A stretch of 64,000 nt of DNA from Baekduia soli (lineage in GTDB: Bacteria; Actinomycetota; Thermoleophilia; Solirubrobacterales; Solirubrobacteraceae), in the NCBI RefSeq assembly GCF_007970665.1, contig NZ_CP042430.1:3224001-3288000 (forward strand), given 5' to 3'. Position 1 is the stretch's first letter. Every line of letters begins with the position of its first letter. Position numbers and translations under genes: made by a program. This document shows, one piece after another, positions 16,852 to 26,995 of the stretch. The notes beneath the pieces were generated by a model. It searched no databases, had not been told where the DNA came from, and saw only the letters and a program-made list of their open reading frames with translations.

Positions 16852-19812
16852 TCAGCTCCCGAGCCCGAGGCGGTGCGCGACAGCGGCCGCCTCGGTACGG
16901 CTGCGCACGTCGAGCTTGGAGAGGATCCGCGAGACGTGGACGCTGGCCGTCTTCTCGGCCATGAACAGCTCGGCGCCGATCTCGCGGTTCGTGGCCCCGC
17001 GGGCCACGAGCGCGAGGACCTGGTGCTCGCGCGGCGTCAGCCCGAACGGGTCCTCGTCGCCGGGGGCGACCGAGCCGTCGACGGCTCCCGCCGGCGCCTG
17101 CACGGCCAGCCGGGCGCGGGCGACGAGCGCCTCCAGCTCGGCGGTCAGCCAGCCCGCGCCGAGCTCGCGCGCGGCGGCCAGGGCCAGGCGCGCGGTCTGC
17201 GCGCCGTCGTCGCGGCGGCCGTGGGCCAGGCAGGCCTCGATGCCGTGGCGCTGGGCCGCGACGGCCGGCAGCGGGCGACCGAGGTCCGTCCAGGCCTGCG
17301 CCGCCAGCAACCACGCGTCGCCGGGGTCCTCCCCCGTGGCCCGCAGCCGGTGGGCCCGGGCGGTGACGGCGTAGGCGCGCTCCAGCGGGCGGCCCGCCGC
17401 CGCGGCGGCCTCGGCGCGCGAGAGCATGATCGCCGCCCGCGCGACGGCGTCGGCCTCGGCCTCGGCGTCGCCGAGGTCGCGGGCTCGCTGGGCCAGGTCG
17501 GCCTCGATGGCCACGCCGGTGAGCGCCAGGCGGCCGAGCCGGACGGTGTCGTCGCTGCAGAACTCCAGGCGCTCCAGCGCCGCCTCCACCGCCTCGCGGG
17601 CGCACACGGGGTGGCCGTTGCGCCGGTCCAGCTCGGCTCGCAGCACGCCGGCCACGGCCACGAACTGCGGCTCGAGCGAGTCGACCAGCGGCGCCTCGAC
17701 CTCTTCGAGCGAGTCGCGGGCGACGTCGTCGTCGCCGCGGCACAGCGCCAGCTCGGCGCGGCGCAGCTCGACGTTGACGCGCGTGTTGCCGCTCGTGCGG
17801 CCCGTGCTGCGCAGGTGGGCCTCGGCCTCGTCGTAGTCGCCGCGGTCGATGGCCAGCTCGGCGGCCATCGTCGGCACCCACGCGCGCCCGGGCACGCCGT
17901 CGTCGACGGCGCCCAGCGCCTCCTCGGTGACGGCCCGCGCCTCGTCGGACAGGCCGGAGAGCTGCAGCGCGTCGGCGAGGTTGACGTAGGAGATCGACAG
18001 CAGGACGAAGTCGCCGGCCGCCCGCGCCAGCGCCGCGGACTCGCGCAGCGCCGCCACGCCCTCCTCGTGGCGGTCGGTCATGATCAGCGCGAGGCCGAAG
18101 TTGTTGTAGGTCTCGGCACGCAGCAGCGCGCCGTCCGGCGTGTCGGGCAGCTGGGGGAGGACCTCCTCGGCCAGCGCGATCGTCTCGCCGTAGCGCGACT
18201 GCAGCGTCGCGAGCTTCATCCGCGAGATCGTCAGCCGGACGCGCTCGGTCGCCGGCGCGTCGTCGGGCAGCAGCCGGCGCGCGAGGTCCAGCGAGGCGCG
18301 GCTGGCCTCGCCGCGGCCCAGGCCCCACTCGGCCAGCGCGCGCTGCTGGAGCAGCAACGGTACCCGCGGGTCGTCGGGGTCGGCGGCCCGGGCCTCGCGC
18401 AGGGCCTCCTTGACCAGCGTGAGGCGCCGCCCGTCGTCGTTGTTGCGATGCGCGCGGGCGGTGCGCAGCAGCAGGTCGACGTGGTCCATGCGCCCGGCGT
18501 CGACATGGGCCTTGGGCTCCACGACGCGCTCCCACAGCTCCAGCGCGCGCTCCAGGAACTGGGCCGCGTCGGCCTCGGCGTGGGCGGCGGTCGCGGCGTC
18601 GGCGGCCCGGATCGCGGTGCGCAGCGCCTCGGGCTGGTCACCCGAGCGGTGGAAGTGGTGCGCGATCGCCGCGGCCAGGCCCGGCCCGCCGTCGCCGGGC
18701 AGCCGCGCCTCCAGCGCCCGGGCGGTCGCCCGGTGCAGCTCGGCGCGCTCGCCGGGCAGCAGGTCGTCGTAGACGACCTCGCGCAGCAGCACGTGGCGGA
18801 AGACGTAGCGGTCGTTGGCGTCGACGGCGAGCACGTGGCCGGCGATCGCGTCGCGCAGCGCCGTGCGCAGCGTCGCGTCGTCGAGGATCCCCAGCGCCTC
18901 GAGCAGCGCGTGGTCGGCGGGCTGGGCGACGGCCAGCGTGCGGACGACCTCCTGCGCGCCGGGCGGCAGGCGCTCCACGCGGACCATGAGCGCATCGCTG
19001 AGGCTCGGCGGCAGGGGCCCGGGGCCGGCGGCCAGCAGCTCCTCGACGAACAGGGCGTTGCCGTCGCTGCGGCGCACGAGGCGGTCGACGAGCTCGGGGG
19101 AGGGCTCGCTGCCGGTGACCTCGCGCGCCAGCGCGGCGATGTCCGCCGCCTGCAGGCCGCCGAGCTCGACGCGCAGCGCACGGGGCGTGCGCTCCAGCAC
19201 GGCCAGCAGCGGGCGCAGCGGGTGGCGGCGGTGCAGCTCGTCGGGCCGGTAGCTCAGGGCGACGAGCACGGGCTCGTCGGCGAGGTTGCGCCCCAGGAAC
19301 GAGAGGAAGTCGCGGGTCGAGCGGTCGGCCCAGTGGGCGTCCTCGACGACGAGCAGGACCGGGGCGTCGCGGGCCAGGCGGTCGATCGCGGCCAGCAGCG
19401 CCTCGAACAGCCGTCCCTGGGCCCGCGCGCGGTCGCTGTCGGACTGGCGGGCGCCGCCGTCGGCGTCGGCCAGGCCGGGCAGCAGCGCCGCAAGCTCGCG
19501 GCGGGCCTCGGCGGGCAGCTCCAGCAGCGCCGGGTCGCCCGCGCGCACGAGCGGGCGCAGCGCGCCGATGAGCGGCGCGTAGGGCAGCTCGCCCTCGCCG
19601 AGGTCGATGCACTCGCCCGTGAGCACGCGCGCCCCGTCCTCGCGGGCGGCCTCGTCCAGGGCGTCGAGCAGGCGCGTCTTGCCGACCCCGGACTCCCCGA
19701 CGACGAAGGCCAGGGCCGGCAGGCCCTCGGCGGCCTGGGCCAGCGCCCCACGCAGGGCGGCGAGCTCCGCATCGCGGCCGATCAGGCGGGACATCGTGGG
19801 GGTCGAGGCCAC
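16852..19812 (-). CDS. LuxR-family regulator with N-terminal ATPase (LAL type)
   Basis: The 986-residue protein has an AAA/STAND ATPase (Walker [12 protein letters not shown] near residue 40; Walker [13 protein letters not shown] near 160), a long TPR-like helical region (about 400-880), and a C-terminal LuxR HTH ([20 protein letters not shown], then [16 protein letters not shown]). Large ATP-binding LuxR regulators respond to ligands or partner proteins and activate transcription; the target here is unknown. GTG at 19812 is preceded by TAGGCT at 6 nt. It lies antisense between infC and rpmI, ending 10 bp from infC. Confidence 0.9.
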   Translation of the reverse strand: MASTPTMSRLIGRDAELAALRGALAQAAEGLPALAFVVGESGVGKTRLLDALDEAAREDGARVLTGECIDLGEGELPYAPLIGALRPLVRAGDPALLELPAEARRELAALLPGLADADGGARQSDSDRARAQGRLFEALLAAIDRLARDAPVLLVVEDAHWADRSTRDFLSFLGRNLADEPVLVALSYRPDELHRRHPLRPLLAVLERTPRALRVELGGLQAADIAALAREVTGSEPSPELVDRLVRRSDGNALFVEELLAAGPGPLPPSLSDALMVRVERLPPGAQEVVRTLAVAQPADHALLEALGILDDATLRTALRDAIAGHVLAVDANDRYVFRHVLLREVVYDDLLPGERAELHRATARALEARLPGDGGPGLAAAIAHHFHRSGDQPEALRTAIRAADAATAAHAEADAAQFLERALELWERVVEPKAHVDAGRMDHVDLLLRTARAHRNNDDGRRLTLVKEALREARAADPDDPRVPLLLQQRALAEWGLGRGEASRASLDLARRLLPDDAPATERVRLTISRMKLATLQSRYGETIALAEEVLPQLPDTPDGALLRAETYNNFGLALIMTDRHEEGVAALRESAALARAAGDFVLLSISYVNLADALQLSGLSDEARAVTEEALGAVDDGVPGRAWVPTMAAELAIDRGDYDEAEAHLRSTGRTSGNTRVNVELRRAELALCRGDDDVARDSLEEVEAPLVDSLEPQFVAVAGVLRAELDRRNGHPVCAREAVEAALERLEFCSDDTVRLGRLALTGVAIEADLAQRARDLGDAEAEADAVARAAIMLSRAEAAAAAGRPLERAYAVTARAHRLRATGEDPGDAWLLAAQAWTDLGRPLPAVAAQRHGIEACLAHGRRDDGAQTARLALAAARELGAGWLTAELEALVARARLAVQAPAGAVDGSVAPGDEDPFGLTPREHQVLALVARGATNREIGAELFMAEKTASVHVSRILSKLDVRSRTEAAAVAHRLGLGS

Positions 19813-19818
19813 CCGCCA

Positions 19819-19824
19819 AGCCTA
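19819..19824 (-). promoter_or_regulatory. -10 box of the LAL regulator
   Basis: TAGGCT on the minus strand, 6 nt before the GTG at 19812. Confidence 0.6.
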
Positions 19825-19906
19825 CGGCCCGGGTCAGACCGCGCCAGGATCGCGGTCTTTGTCATACTCACCGCGGGCCGGTCGCAGGGTCTCCCCCTGC
19901 CTTTCC

Positions 19907-19912
19907 TATACT
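19907..19912 (+). promoter_or_regulatory. -10 box of rpmI-rplT
   Basis: TATACT, 14 nt before the ATG at 19927. It gives rpmI-rplT a promoter separate from infC. Confidence 0.65.
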
Positions 19913-19926
19913 GGCCCACCTCCGCC

Positions 19927-20130
19927 ATGCCGAAGATGAAGACCCATTCGGGCGCCAAGAAGCGCTTCAAGCTGACCGCCAAGGGCAAGGTCAAGGCTCG
20001 CCACGCCTTCACGAGCCACATCCTCGAGAAGAAGTCGCCGAAGCACAAGCGGCACCTCGGGAAGGACTTCGTGCTGTCGCCCCATGACCAGCCGCGTGTC
20101 AAGACGATGCTGGGGGCCAAGAAGAAGTGA
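19927..20130 (+). CDS. rpmI: 50S ribosomal protein L35
   Basis: The 67-residue basic protein has the family pattern: [36 protein letters not shown], and a KTMLGAKKK end. It is a structural component of the large subunit. It overlaps rplT by 4 bp (GTGA), so translation is coupled. It is normally directly downstream of infC, but here it is separated by an antisense regulator gene. Confidence 0.97.
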   Translation: MPKMKTHSGAKKRFKLTAKGKVKARHAFTSHILEKKSPKHKRHLGKDFVLSPHDQPRVKTMLGAKKK

Positions 20131-20492
20131 CCCGCGTCAAGCGCGCCGTCAACGCGAAGAAGAAGCGCCGCAAGACCCTCGAGCTCACCAAGGGCTTCCG
20201 GGGCGAGGCCAACTCGAACTACAAGCGCGCGAAGGAGGCCCTCACCAAGGCCGACTCGTACGCCTACCGCGACCGCCGCAACCGCAAGCGCGACTTCCGC
20301 CGCCTGTGGATCACCCGCATCAACGCCGCCGCGCGCCTGAACGGCATGTCCTACGGCGAGTTCATCCACGGGATGAAGCTGGCCGGGATCGAGCTGGACC
20401 GCAAGGTGCTGGCCGACATCGCCGTGCGCGACCCCGAGACGTTCCGCCGATTTGCGCAGGCCGCCCGAGAGGCGTCGGCAGCCGCTGCGTAG
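20127..20492 (+). CDS. rplT: 50S ribosomal protein L20
   Basis: The 121-residue protein contains [36 protein letters not shown] and [20 protein letters not shown], typical of L20, which binds 23S rRNA early in assembly and autoregulates its operon in some bacteria. GTG start overlaps the rpmI stop. A strong terminator follows 26 bp after the stop. Confidence 0.97.
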   Translation: MTRVKRAVNAKKKRRKTLELTKGFRGEANSNYKRAKEALTKADSYAYRDRRNRKRDFRRLWITRINAAARLNGMSYGEFIHGMKLAGIELDRKVLADIAVRDPETFRRFAQAAREASAAAA

Positions 20493-20517
20493 CGACTCCA
20501 CCGACACCGAAGCTCTC

Positions 20518-20556
20518 AAGGGCGCCGCTTCCTCAGGAACGGCGCCCTTTCTTGTT
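20518..20556 (+). terminator. Intrinsic terminator after rplT
   Basis: Ten-bp perfect stem AAGGGCGCCG / CGGCGCCCTT with a 12-nt loop, followed by TCTTGTT. Confidence 0.9.
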
Positions 20557-20583
20557 GCCGCACCCCCGCCGCACCCCGCCACG

Positions 20584-21267
20584 ATGATCACCTCCCACCA
20601 CAACCCGCTGCTCAAGGACATCCGCCGCCTCCAGGCGCGGCGCGAGCGCGGGCGCTTCGTGGCCGAGGGGGAGGACCTGCTCGCCGCGGCCGCGGCCGCG
20701 GGGTGGGACCCCGTGCACCTGCTGCGCGCCGGCGTCGAGGTCAGCGAGGACGCGCTGGGGCGCATCTCGGGCCTGGCGTCGGGCACCCGCGCCCTGGGCG
20801 TCTTCGAGGAGCGCTGGGCCGCGCCGTCGGGGCCGCTGTGCGTGGCGCTGTGGGGGATCAGGGACCCCGGCAACGTCGGCACGGTGCTGCGCGGGGCGCA
20901 GGCCTTCGGCGCGGCGTGCGTCGCGCTGGGCCCCGACACCGCCGACCCCTACGGCCCGAAGGCCGTGCGCGCCTCGATGGGCGCGATCTTCGGCGTCCCG
21001 GTCGCGCGCGTGGCCTCCGTGGACGAGCTGCCCGGCCTGCGCGTCGCGCTGGACGCCCGCCGCGGCGAGCCGCTGCGCGCGCTGGCCGCCGGGGCCCGGG
21101 CCCAGGACGTCACCGTCGTCGTCGGGGCGGAGCGCGCCGGGCTGCCGGCGGAGGTCGTGGCGGCCTGCGATCGCGCGGCGCACATCCCCATCGCCAGCGA
21201 GTCGCTGAACGCCGCGATGGCGGCCACGCTGGCCATGTATGAACTGTCTAGGGTCCCGGAGGCCTGA
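20584..21267 (+). CDS. TrmH/SpoU-family RNA methyltransferase
   Basis: The 227-residue protein has an N-terminal substrate-binding region (NPLLKDIRRLQARRERGRFV, AEGEDLL) and a SPOUT knot domain: WGIRDPGNVGTVLRGAQAFG (motif 1), VVVGAERAGLP (motif 2) and PIASESLNAAMAATLAMYE (motif 3). It methylates a ribose 2'-OH in rRNA or tRNA using SAM; the exact site is not predictable. Members of this family commonly sit between rplT and pheS. Its TGA overlaps the pheS ATG by one base. Confidence 0.9.
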   Translation: MITSHHNPLLKDIRRLQARRERGRFVAEGEDLLAAAAAAGWDPVHLLRAGVEVSEDALGRISGLASGTRALGVFEERWAAPSGPLCVALWGIRDPGNVGTVLRGAQAFGAACVALGPDTADPYGPKAVRASMGAIFGVPVARVASVDELPGLRVALDARRGEPLRALAAGARAQDVTVVVGAERAGLPAEVVAACDRAAHIPIASESLNAAMAATLAMYELSRVPEA

Positions 21268-22316
21268 TGCTCGACCGCATCGAGACGATCCACGAGGAGG
21301 GGCTGGCGGCGATCGACGCCGCGGCCACCACCGACGCGCTCGAGGAGCTGCGCGTCCGCTACCTCGGGCGCAAGGCCGAGCTGCCCAACCTGCTGCGGGG
21401 CGTCGGCGAGCTGCCGGCCGACCAGCGCGGGGTGGTCGGCAAGCGCGCCAACGAAGTGCGCCGCGGCCTGGAGGAGCGCCTGGACGCCGCGCGCGAGCGC
21501 CTGGACGCGGCTGAGCTCGACGTGCGCCTGGTCGCCGACCGCGTCGACGTCACGCTGCCCGGCGACCCGGCGCAGCCCGTCGGGCGCCTGCACCTCATCA
21601 CCCAGACCTGGCGCGAGATCGAGGACGTCTTCGTCGGCCTGGGCTTCACGGTGATGGAGGGTCCCGAGGTCGAGACCGTCCACTACAACTTCGACGCGCT
21701 GAACCACAGCCCGACGCACCCGGCCCGCGCGCCGACCGACACGTTCTACGTCGCCGACGACGTCGTGCTGCGCACGCACACCTCGCCGATGCAGGTGCGC
21801 GCGATGGAGGCCCATCCGCCGCCGCTGTACGTCGTGATCCCCGGGCGGGTCTACCGGCGCGACAGCGACGCGACGCACACCCCGCAGTTCCACCAGGTCG
21901 AGGGGCTGGCCGTGGACTCCGACATCACGCTGGCCGACCTGAAGGGCACGCTGCTGGAGTTCTCCCGCGCGATCTTCGGCGACGAGCGCGATGTGCGCCT
22001 GCGCGGCCACTTCTTCCCGTTCACCGAACCCAGCGTCGAGGTCGACGTCTCGTGCTTCAACTGCACCGAGGGCTGGATGAAGGACGGCTCGCGCTGCCCG
22101 CTGTGCCGCGGCGAGGGCTGGATCGAGATCCTCGGCGCCGGCGAGGTGGACCCCAACGTGTACTCCTACGTCGACGACGATCGCTACGACCCCGAGCAGG
22201 TGCAGGGCTTCGCGTGGGGGATGGGCATCGAGCGCATCGCCTTCCTCAAGCACGGCGTGGCCGACCTGCGGTTGTTCTATGAGAACGACCTGCGCTTCCT
22301 GGAGCAGTTCGGATGA
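21267..22316 (+). CDS. pheS: Phenylalanine--tRNA ligase alpha subunit
   Basis: The 349-residue subunit has an N-terminal coiled coil (about residues 1-90), then the class II core: motif 1 around TQTWREIEDVFVGLGFTVME, motif 2 RVYRRDSDATHTPQFHQVEG, and motif 3 GMGIERIAFLKHGVADLR. A CFNCTEGWMKDGSRCPLC segment carries four Cys that may bind zinc, as in some family members. It forms an alpha2beta2 enzyme with PheT. The ATGA overlap with pheT implies coupled translation. Confidence 0.97.
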   Translation: MLDRIETIHEEGLAAIDAAATTDALEELRVRYLGRKAELPNLLRGVGELPADQRGVVGKRANEVRRGLEERLDAARERLDAAELDVRLVADRVDVTLPGDPAQPVGRLHLITQTWREIEDVFVGLGFTVMEGPEVETVHYNFDALNHSPTHPARAPTDTFYVADDVVLRTHTSPMQVRAMEAHPPPLYVVIPGRVYRRDSDATHTPQFHQVEGLAVDSDITLADLKGTLLEFSRAIFGDERDVRLRGHFFPFTEPSVEVDVSCFNCTEGWMKDGSRCPLCRGEGWIEILGAGEVDPNVYSYVDDDRYDPEQVQGFAWGMGIERIAFLKHGVADLRLFYENDLRFLEQFG

Positions 22317-24739
22317 GGGTCCCGTACGCCTGGCTGCGCGCCTATTGCGCGCCCGACATCGGCCTGTCCGAGCTCGAGGAGCGCCTCACGCTCTCGGGCA
22401 CGAAGGTCGAGGCGGTCCACCACCACGGCGTCGGCGGCCCCGACGGCTTCGTCGTCGGCAAGGTCCTGAGCGCGGAGCAGCACCCCGACGCCGACCGGCT
22501 GAAGGTGTGCATCGTCGACGTGGGGGAGGACGAGCCCGCCCAGATCGTCTGCGGGGCGCCCAACGTCGCCGCGGGGCAGACCGTCGCGGTCGCGCGGCCG
22601 GGCGCGGTCATGCCCGACGGCACGAGGCTGAAGAAGGCCAGGCTGCGCGGCCAGGAGTCGGCGGGGATGATCCTCGCCGAGGACGAGCTCGCCATCGGGG
22701 GCGACCACAGCGGGATCATGGTCCTCGACGACGCGCCGGCCGCCGGCGCGCCGCTGGTCGACGTGCTGCCGATCCTCGACGAGGTCATCGAGTTCGAGAT
22801 CACGCCCAACCGGCCCGACTGCCTCGGCATCTACGGGATCGCCCGCGAGGTCCACGCCGCCACGGGCGCGCTGCTGGCGCCGCCGCCATGGGCGCACGAC
22901 CCGGGCAGCACCGGGCCCGTGGACGCCGCCGCGATCACCATCGACGCGCCCGACCTCTGCCCGCGCTTCACCGCTCGGGTCTTCGAGGGCGTCACGATCG
23001 GCCCCTCGCCGGGCTGGCTGAAGGCGCGCCTGACCGCCGCCGGCATGCGCCCCATCAACAACGTCGTCGACATCACCAACTACGTGATGCTCGAGACCGG
23101 CCACCCGCTGCACGCGTTCGACCTCGACCGCGTGGCGGGCGGGACGCTCACGGTGCGCCGCGCGCGCGACGGCGAGCCCGTCGAGACGCTCGACGGCCAG
23201 ACCCGCGTCCTGGACGCCGAGATGCTGGTCATCGAGGACGCCGAAGGTCCCACCTCCATCGCCGGCGTCATGGGCGGCGCGCGCTCGGAGGTCTCCGACA
23301 CCACGACGCGCGTCCTGCTCGAGGTCGCCTCCTGGGTGGGCCCGAACATCCACCGAACCTCGACGCGGCTGGGGCTGCGCAGCGAGGCCTCCGGGCGCTT
23401 CGAGAAGGGGCTGGCGCCCGAGCAGGCCATGGAGGCCCAGCAGGCCGCCACGCGGCTCATGCTCGAGCTGACGGGCGCGACGGTCGCGCCCGGCACGATC
23501 GACGTCGGCCCGTTCGCCGAGGAGCCGTGGCCGACCCCGACGCTGCGCCTGCGCGAGCAGAAGGTGCAGGCGCTGCTGGGCATGCCGATCCCGCGTGCCC
23601 GCCAGACGACGCTGCTGCACGCGCTTGGCTTCGCGACGGCGGACGCCGACGACGGGCTCGACGTCACCGTGCCCGGCTTCCGGCGCAACGACGTCTCGCG
23701 CGAGGCCGACCTCATCGAGGAGGTCGGCCGCTTCGACCTGGACCGGCTGCCCGCCACGCTGCCCAAGCGCCGCGGCGCCGCCGGGCGCATGTCGACGGCC
23801 CAGCGCCTGCGCCGCCGCGCCGTCGACGCCGTCGTCGGGCGCGGCGCCCACGAGATCGTGGGCTGGAGCTTCACCGAGCCCGCCGTGGCCGATCGGCTGC
23901 GGCTGGGCGAGGACGACCCGCGCCGGCGCTTCGTGGCGATGACCAACCCGATGAGCGAGGACCACGCGGTCCTGCGCACGACGCTGCTCGGGTCGCTGCT
24001 GGACGCGGCGCGCCACAACGCCGCGCGCGGCGCAGGCGACCTCGCGCTGTTCGAGCAGGGCGCGGTGTACGTGGCGAGTCGGGCCCACCCACCCACGGCG
24101 CTGCCGCACGAGCACCGTGCGCTCGGCGCGCTGCTGCACGGCCGCACCGCCCCGGCGACGTGGCGCACGCGCGAGCCCGCGCGCGCGGACTTCTTCGCCG
24201 CCAAGGGCCTGCTCGCCGCGGTCCTGGACACGCTGCGCGTCGCCTGGTCGGTCGAGCCGGCCGCCGAGCCGTTCCTGCACCCCGGCCGCAGCGCCGAGGT
24301 CTGGGTCGGCGACGGCGTCGTGGGCTGGGTCGGCGAGCTGCACCCGCTCGTGGCGCGGGCCTGGGACCTCGAGGACGTCGCGGTCTTCGAGATCGACCTC
24401 GACCGCGTCGTGGCCGCCGCCGACGCCGTCCCGACCTACCGCGACCTCACGAGCTTCCCGCCCGTGCGCCAGGACCTGGCCGTCGTCGTCGACGACGACG
24501 TCGCGGCCTCCGACCTCGTCTCGGCCGCCCGCGCCGCCGGGCTGAAGAGCGGCCTCGTGCACGGCATCGAGGTCGTCGACGTCTACCGGGGCGCGCAGCT
24601 CGGCGAGGGGCGCAAGTCGCTGCTGCTGGCGCTCACGTTCCAGGCGCCGGACCGCACGCTGACCGACGAGGACGTCGCGCCCGTGCGCGAGCGGATCGTC
24701 GCGGCGCTGGCCGCCGAGGGCGGTGAGCTGCGTGGCTGA
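22313..24739 (+). CDS. pheT: Phenylalanine--tRNA ligase beta subunit
   Basis: The 808-residue subunit has the expected order: N-terminal tRNA-binding (EMAP/OB) domain (residues ~40-150), B3/B4 editing domain (~205-400; RPINNVVDITNYVMLETGHP), B5 domain (~410-480), catalytic-like core, and C-terminal anticodon-binding ferredoxin domain (DLTSFPPVRQDLAVVVDDDV). It overlaps pheS by 4 bp and argC by 17 bp if argC starts at 24723. Confidence 0.97.
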   Translation: MRVPYAWLRAYCAPDIGLSELEERLTLSGTKVEAVHHHGVGGPDGFVVGKVLSAEQHPDADRLKVCIVDVGEDEPAQIVCGAPNVAAGQTVAVARPGAVMPDGTRLKKARLRGQESAGMILAEDELAIGGDHSGIMVLDDAPAAGAPLVDVLPILDEVIEFEITPNRPDCLGIYGIAREVHAATGALLAPPPWAHDPGSTGPVDAAAITIDAPDLCPRFTARVFEGVTIGPSPGWLKARLTAAGMRPINNVVDITNYVMLETGHPLHAFDLDRVAGGTLTVRRARDGEPVETLDGQTRVLDAEMLVIEDAEGPTSIAGVMGGARSEVSDTTTRVLLEVASWVGPNIHRTSTRLGLRSEASGRFEKGLAPEQAMEAQQAATRLMLELTGATVAPGTIDVGPFAEEPWPTPTLRLREQKVQALLGMPIPRARQTTLLHALGFATADADDGLDVTVPGFRRNDVSREADLIEEVGRFDLDRLPATLPKRRGAAGRMSTAQRLRRRAVDAVVGRGAHEIVGWSFTEPAVADRLRLGEDDPRRRFVAMTNPMSEDHAVLRTTLLGSLLDAARHNAARGAGDLALFEQGAVYVASRAHPPTALPHEHRALGALLHGRTAPATWRTREPARADFFAAKGLLAAVLDTLRVAWSVEPAAEPFLHPGRSAEVWVGDGVVGWVGELHPLVARAWDLEDVAVFEIDLDRVVAAADAVPTYRDLTSFPPVRQDLAVVVDDDVAASDLVSAARAAGLKSGLVHGIEVVDVYRGAQLGEGRKSLLLALTFQAPDRTLTDEDVAPVRERIVAALAAEGGELRG

Positions 24740-25739
24740 CGCCGGCCCGCGGGTGCTCGTGGCGGGCGCGTCGGGCTTCGCCGGCGCGCTGGCCGCCCGG
24801 CTCGTCGAGCGTCACCCGCGCTTCGTGCTGGGCCCGGTGACCTCGCGCAGCGACGCGGGCACGTCGCTGGACGTCCTCTATCCCCACCACCGCGTCGGCC
24901 GCGAGCTGGAGGTCCTCGACCTCGACCGCCACGGCGACGTGGACGCGGCGATCGTCGCCTACCCGCACGGCGCCTCGGCGCCCGTCGTCGCCGAGCTGCT
25001 CGGCCGCGGCGTCAAGGTCGTCGACCTCAGCGCCGACTTCCGGCTGCGCGACCTGGCCGTCTACGAGGAGTACTACGTCCCGCACCCGCATCCCGAGCTG
25101 CTGGGCGACGCGGTGTACGGGCTGCCCGAGCTCTACCGCGACGCGCTGCGCGGCACGTCGCTGGTCGCCGGACCGGGCTGCTACCCGACCGCCGCGATCC
25201 TGACCCTCGCGCCGCTGGCGCGCGCGGGGCTGCTGGACGACGTCGTCATCGACGCGAAGTCCGGCGTCTCCGGCGCGGGGCGCGCCGCGACCGCCAAGAC
25301 CCATTTCGTCTCCGTCGACGAGAACGTCTCGCCCTACGGCGTCGGCACCCACCGCCACGCGCCGGAGATCGACCAGGAGCTCGGCGCGCTCGGCGCGCCC
25401 GTGACCGTCACGTTCACGCCGCACCTCGTGCCGCTGGACCAGGGCGAGCTCGTGTCCTGCTATGTCCGCGTCGCCGGCGACGCCGAGCCCGGCGACATCG
25501 TCGCCCTCTACGAGCAGGCCTACGCGGGCGAGCCGTTCGTCGAGCTGTCCTCGCGCCCGCCGGGCGTGCGCGACGTGCGCGAGACCAACGTGTGCCGCAT
25601 CCACGTCACGATCGACCCGCGGTCGCGCAAGGTCCTGGCCTTCGGCGCGATCGACAACCTGTGGAAGGGCACGTCCTCGCAGGCCGTCCAGTCGCTGAAC
25701 CTCATGTTCGGCTTCGGCGAGACCGAGGGCCTGGCATGA
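24723..25739 (+). CDS. argC: N-acetyl-gamma-glutamyl-phosphate reductase
   Basis: The 338-residue enzyme has a Rossmann start (VLVAGASGFAGALAARLVER), the catalytic Cys in LVAGPGCYPTAAIL, and conserved SGVSGAGRAATAKTHF and HRHAPEI segments. It catalyses NADPH-dependent reduction in arginine synthesis. Start is either GTG 24723 or GTG 24732; both lie inside the pheT end. The arginine genes are thus translationally joined to pheST. It overlaps argJ by 4 bp. Confidence 0.95.
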   Translation: MSCVADAGPRVLVAGASGFAGALAARLVERHPRFVLGPVTSRSDAGTSLDVLYPHHRVGRELEVLDLDRHGDVDAAIVAYPHGASAPVVAELLGRGVKVVDLSADFRLRDLAVYEEYYVPHPHPELLGDAVYGLPELYRDALRGTSLVAGPGCYPTAAILTLAPLARAGLLDDVVIDAKSGVSGAGRAATAKTHFVSVDENVSPYGVGTHRHAPEIDQELGALGAPVTVTFTPHLVPLDQGELVSCYVRVAGDAEPGDIVALYEQAYAGEPFVELSSRPPGVRDVRETNVCRIHVTIDPRSRKVLAFGAIDNLWKGTSSQAVQSLNLMFGFGETEGLA

Positions 25740-26995
25740 GCGAGGCGCGGCCGTTCTTCTCCTCGCGCTGGGTCGACGTGCCCGACTCCGTGGGGTGGCT
25801 GCCCGGGCACGGGCTGCCGCAGGGCTTCCGGGCCGCCGGCGTCGCGGCGGGGATCAAGAAGGAATCCCATCCACCTCGCCTGGATGTGGGGCTCATGGTC
25901 TCCGACGAGGAGGCCACGACGAGCGCCGCGCGCTTCACGCGCTCGGGCACCGCGGCGCCACCCGTGCTCGTCACCCGTGACCGCGCGCGCCTGGACGCCC
26001 TGCGCGTCGTGGCCGTCAACTCGGGCAACGCCAACGCCGCCACGGGCCGGCCCGGCATGGACGAGGCGGCGCGCATGCAGGGCGCCGGGGCGATGATGGG
26101 CCGCACGGCCGAGGACCGCGTCGCGGTCTGCTCGACCGGGGTCATCGGCGTCCAGCTCGACGGCGCCAAGGTCGTACGCGGCCTGCTCGCGGCGGGCAAG
26201 GCGCTGCGCCCCGACGGCGACGGCGACTTCCAGCAGGCGATCATGACGACCGACCTGTTCGAGAAGCGCGCGACGCTGGAGGTCGACCTGCCCGGCGGCA
26301 CCGTGCGCCTCAGCGCCCAGGCCAAGGGCGCGGGAATGATCCAGCCGTCCTTCGCGACGATGCTGTGCTTCGTGCAGACCGACGCGGTCGTGGCGGCCGA
26401 GACGGCCGACCTGCTGCTCGGCGTCTGCGTCAAGCGCTCCTTCGACCGCATCTCGGTCGACGGCCAGCTCTCGACCAACGACACCGCGATCCTGCAGTGC
26501 AGCGGCGCCTCGGGCGTCGTCGTGGAGCCCGAATCCGAGTCCGAGCTCATCTTCGGCCAGGCGCTGGATGCGCTGCTGCGCCAGCTCGCGCTGGACATCG
26601 CCCGCGACGGCGAGGGCGCCCGGCGCGTCGGACGCGTCGTCGTGCGCGGCGGCCACGGCCCCAACGTCGAGCGCACCGCCCGGGCGGTGGCCAACTCGCC
26701 GCTGGTCAAGACCGCGCTGTACGGCGGCGACCCCAACTGGGGCCGGATCGTGCAGGCCGTCGGCCTCGCGCTGCCGGACACCGCGCCGCTGGCCGTCGAC
26801 GTGACGATCGAGGGCGTGCAGGTCTGCGTGGCCGGCAGCGCGGTGGGCCACGACGCCGACGCCCTCGCGGCGCGGGTGGCCGGCGACGAGGTCGAGTACG
26901 CCATCGGCCTGCCGGGCGACGGGTTCGAGACCGAGGTCTTCTTCAGCGACCTCGGCTACGACTACATCAAGATCAACGCGGAGTACACGACGTGA
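25736..26995 (+). CDS. argJ: Bifunctional ornithine acetyltransferase / N-acetylglutamate synthase
   Basis: The 419-residue protein carries the family signatures RFTRSGTAAPPVLVTRD, VVAVNSGNANAATGRPG and STGVIGVQL. The self-cleavage region is AGMIQPSFATMLCF, with Thr after Ala as the likely nucleophile of the beta chain. It recycles the acetyl group from acetylornithine to glutamate. No argA or argE is needed if it is bifunctional. It overlaps argC and argB by 4 bp each. Confidence 0.95.
   Translation: MSEARPFFSSRWVDVPDSVGWLPGHGLPQGFRAAGVAAGIKKESHPPRLDVGLMVSDEEATTSAARFTRSGTAAPPVLVTRDRARLDALRVVAVNSGNANAATGRPGMDEAARMQGAGAMMGRTAEDRVAVCSTGVIGVQLDGAKVVRGLLAAGKALRPDGDGDFQQAIMTTDLFEKRATLEVDLPGGTVRLSAQAKGAGMIQPSFATMLCFVQTDAVVAAETADLLLGVCVKRSFDRISVDGQLSTNDTAILQCSGASGVVVEPESESELIFGQALDALLRQLALDIARDGEGARRVGRVVVRGGHGPNVERTARAVANSPLVKTALYGGDPNWGRIVQAVGLALPDTAPLAVDVTIEGVQVCVAGSAVGHDADALAARVAGDEVEYAIGLPGDGFETEVFFSDLGYDYIKINAEYTT

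Noticed and set aside
16054-20130. Single 1358-residue gene joining IF-3 and L35
   Set aside because: The middle is antisense to a well-formed LuxR regulator and is Arg/Gly/Ala low-complexity; only the ends are genes. The join results from one missing base in infC.
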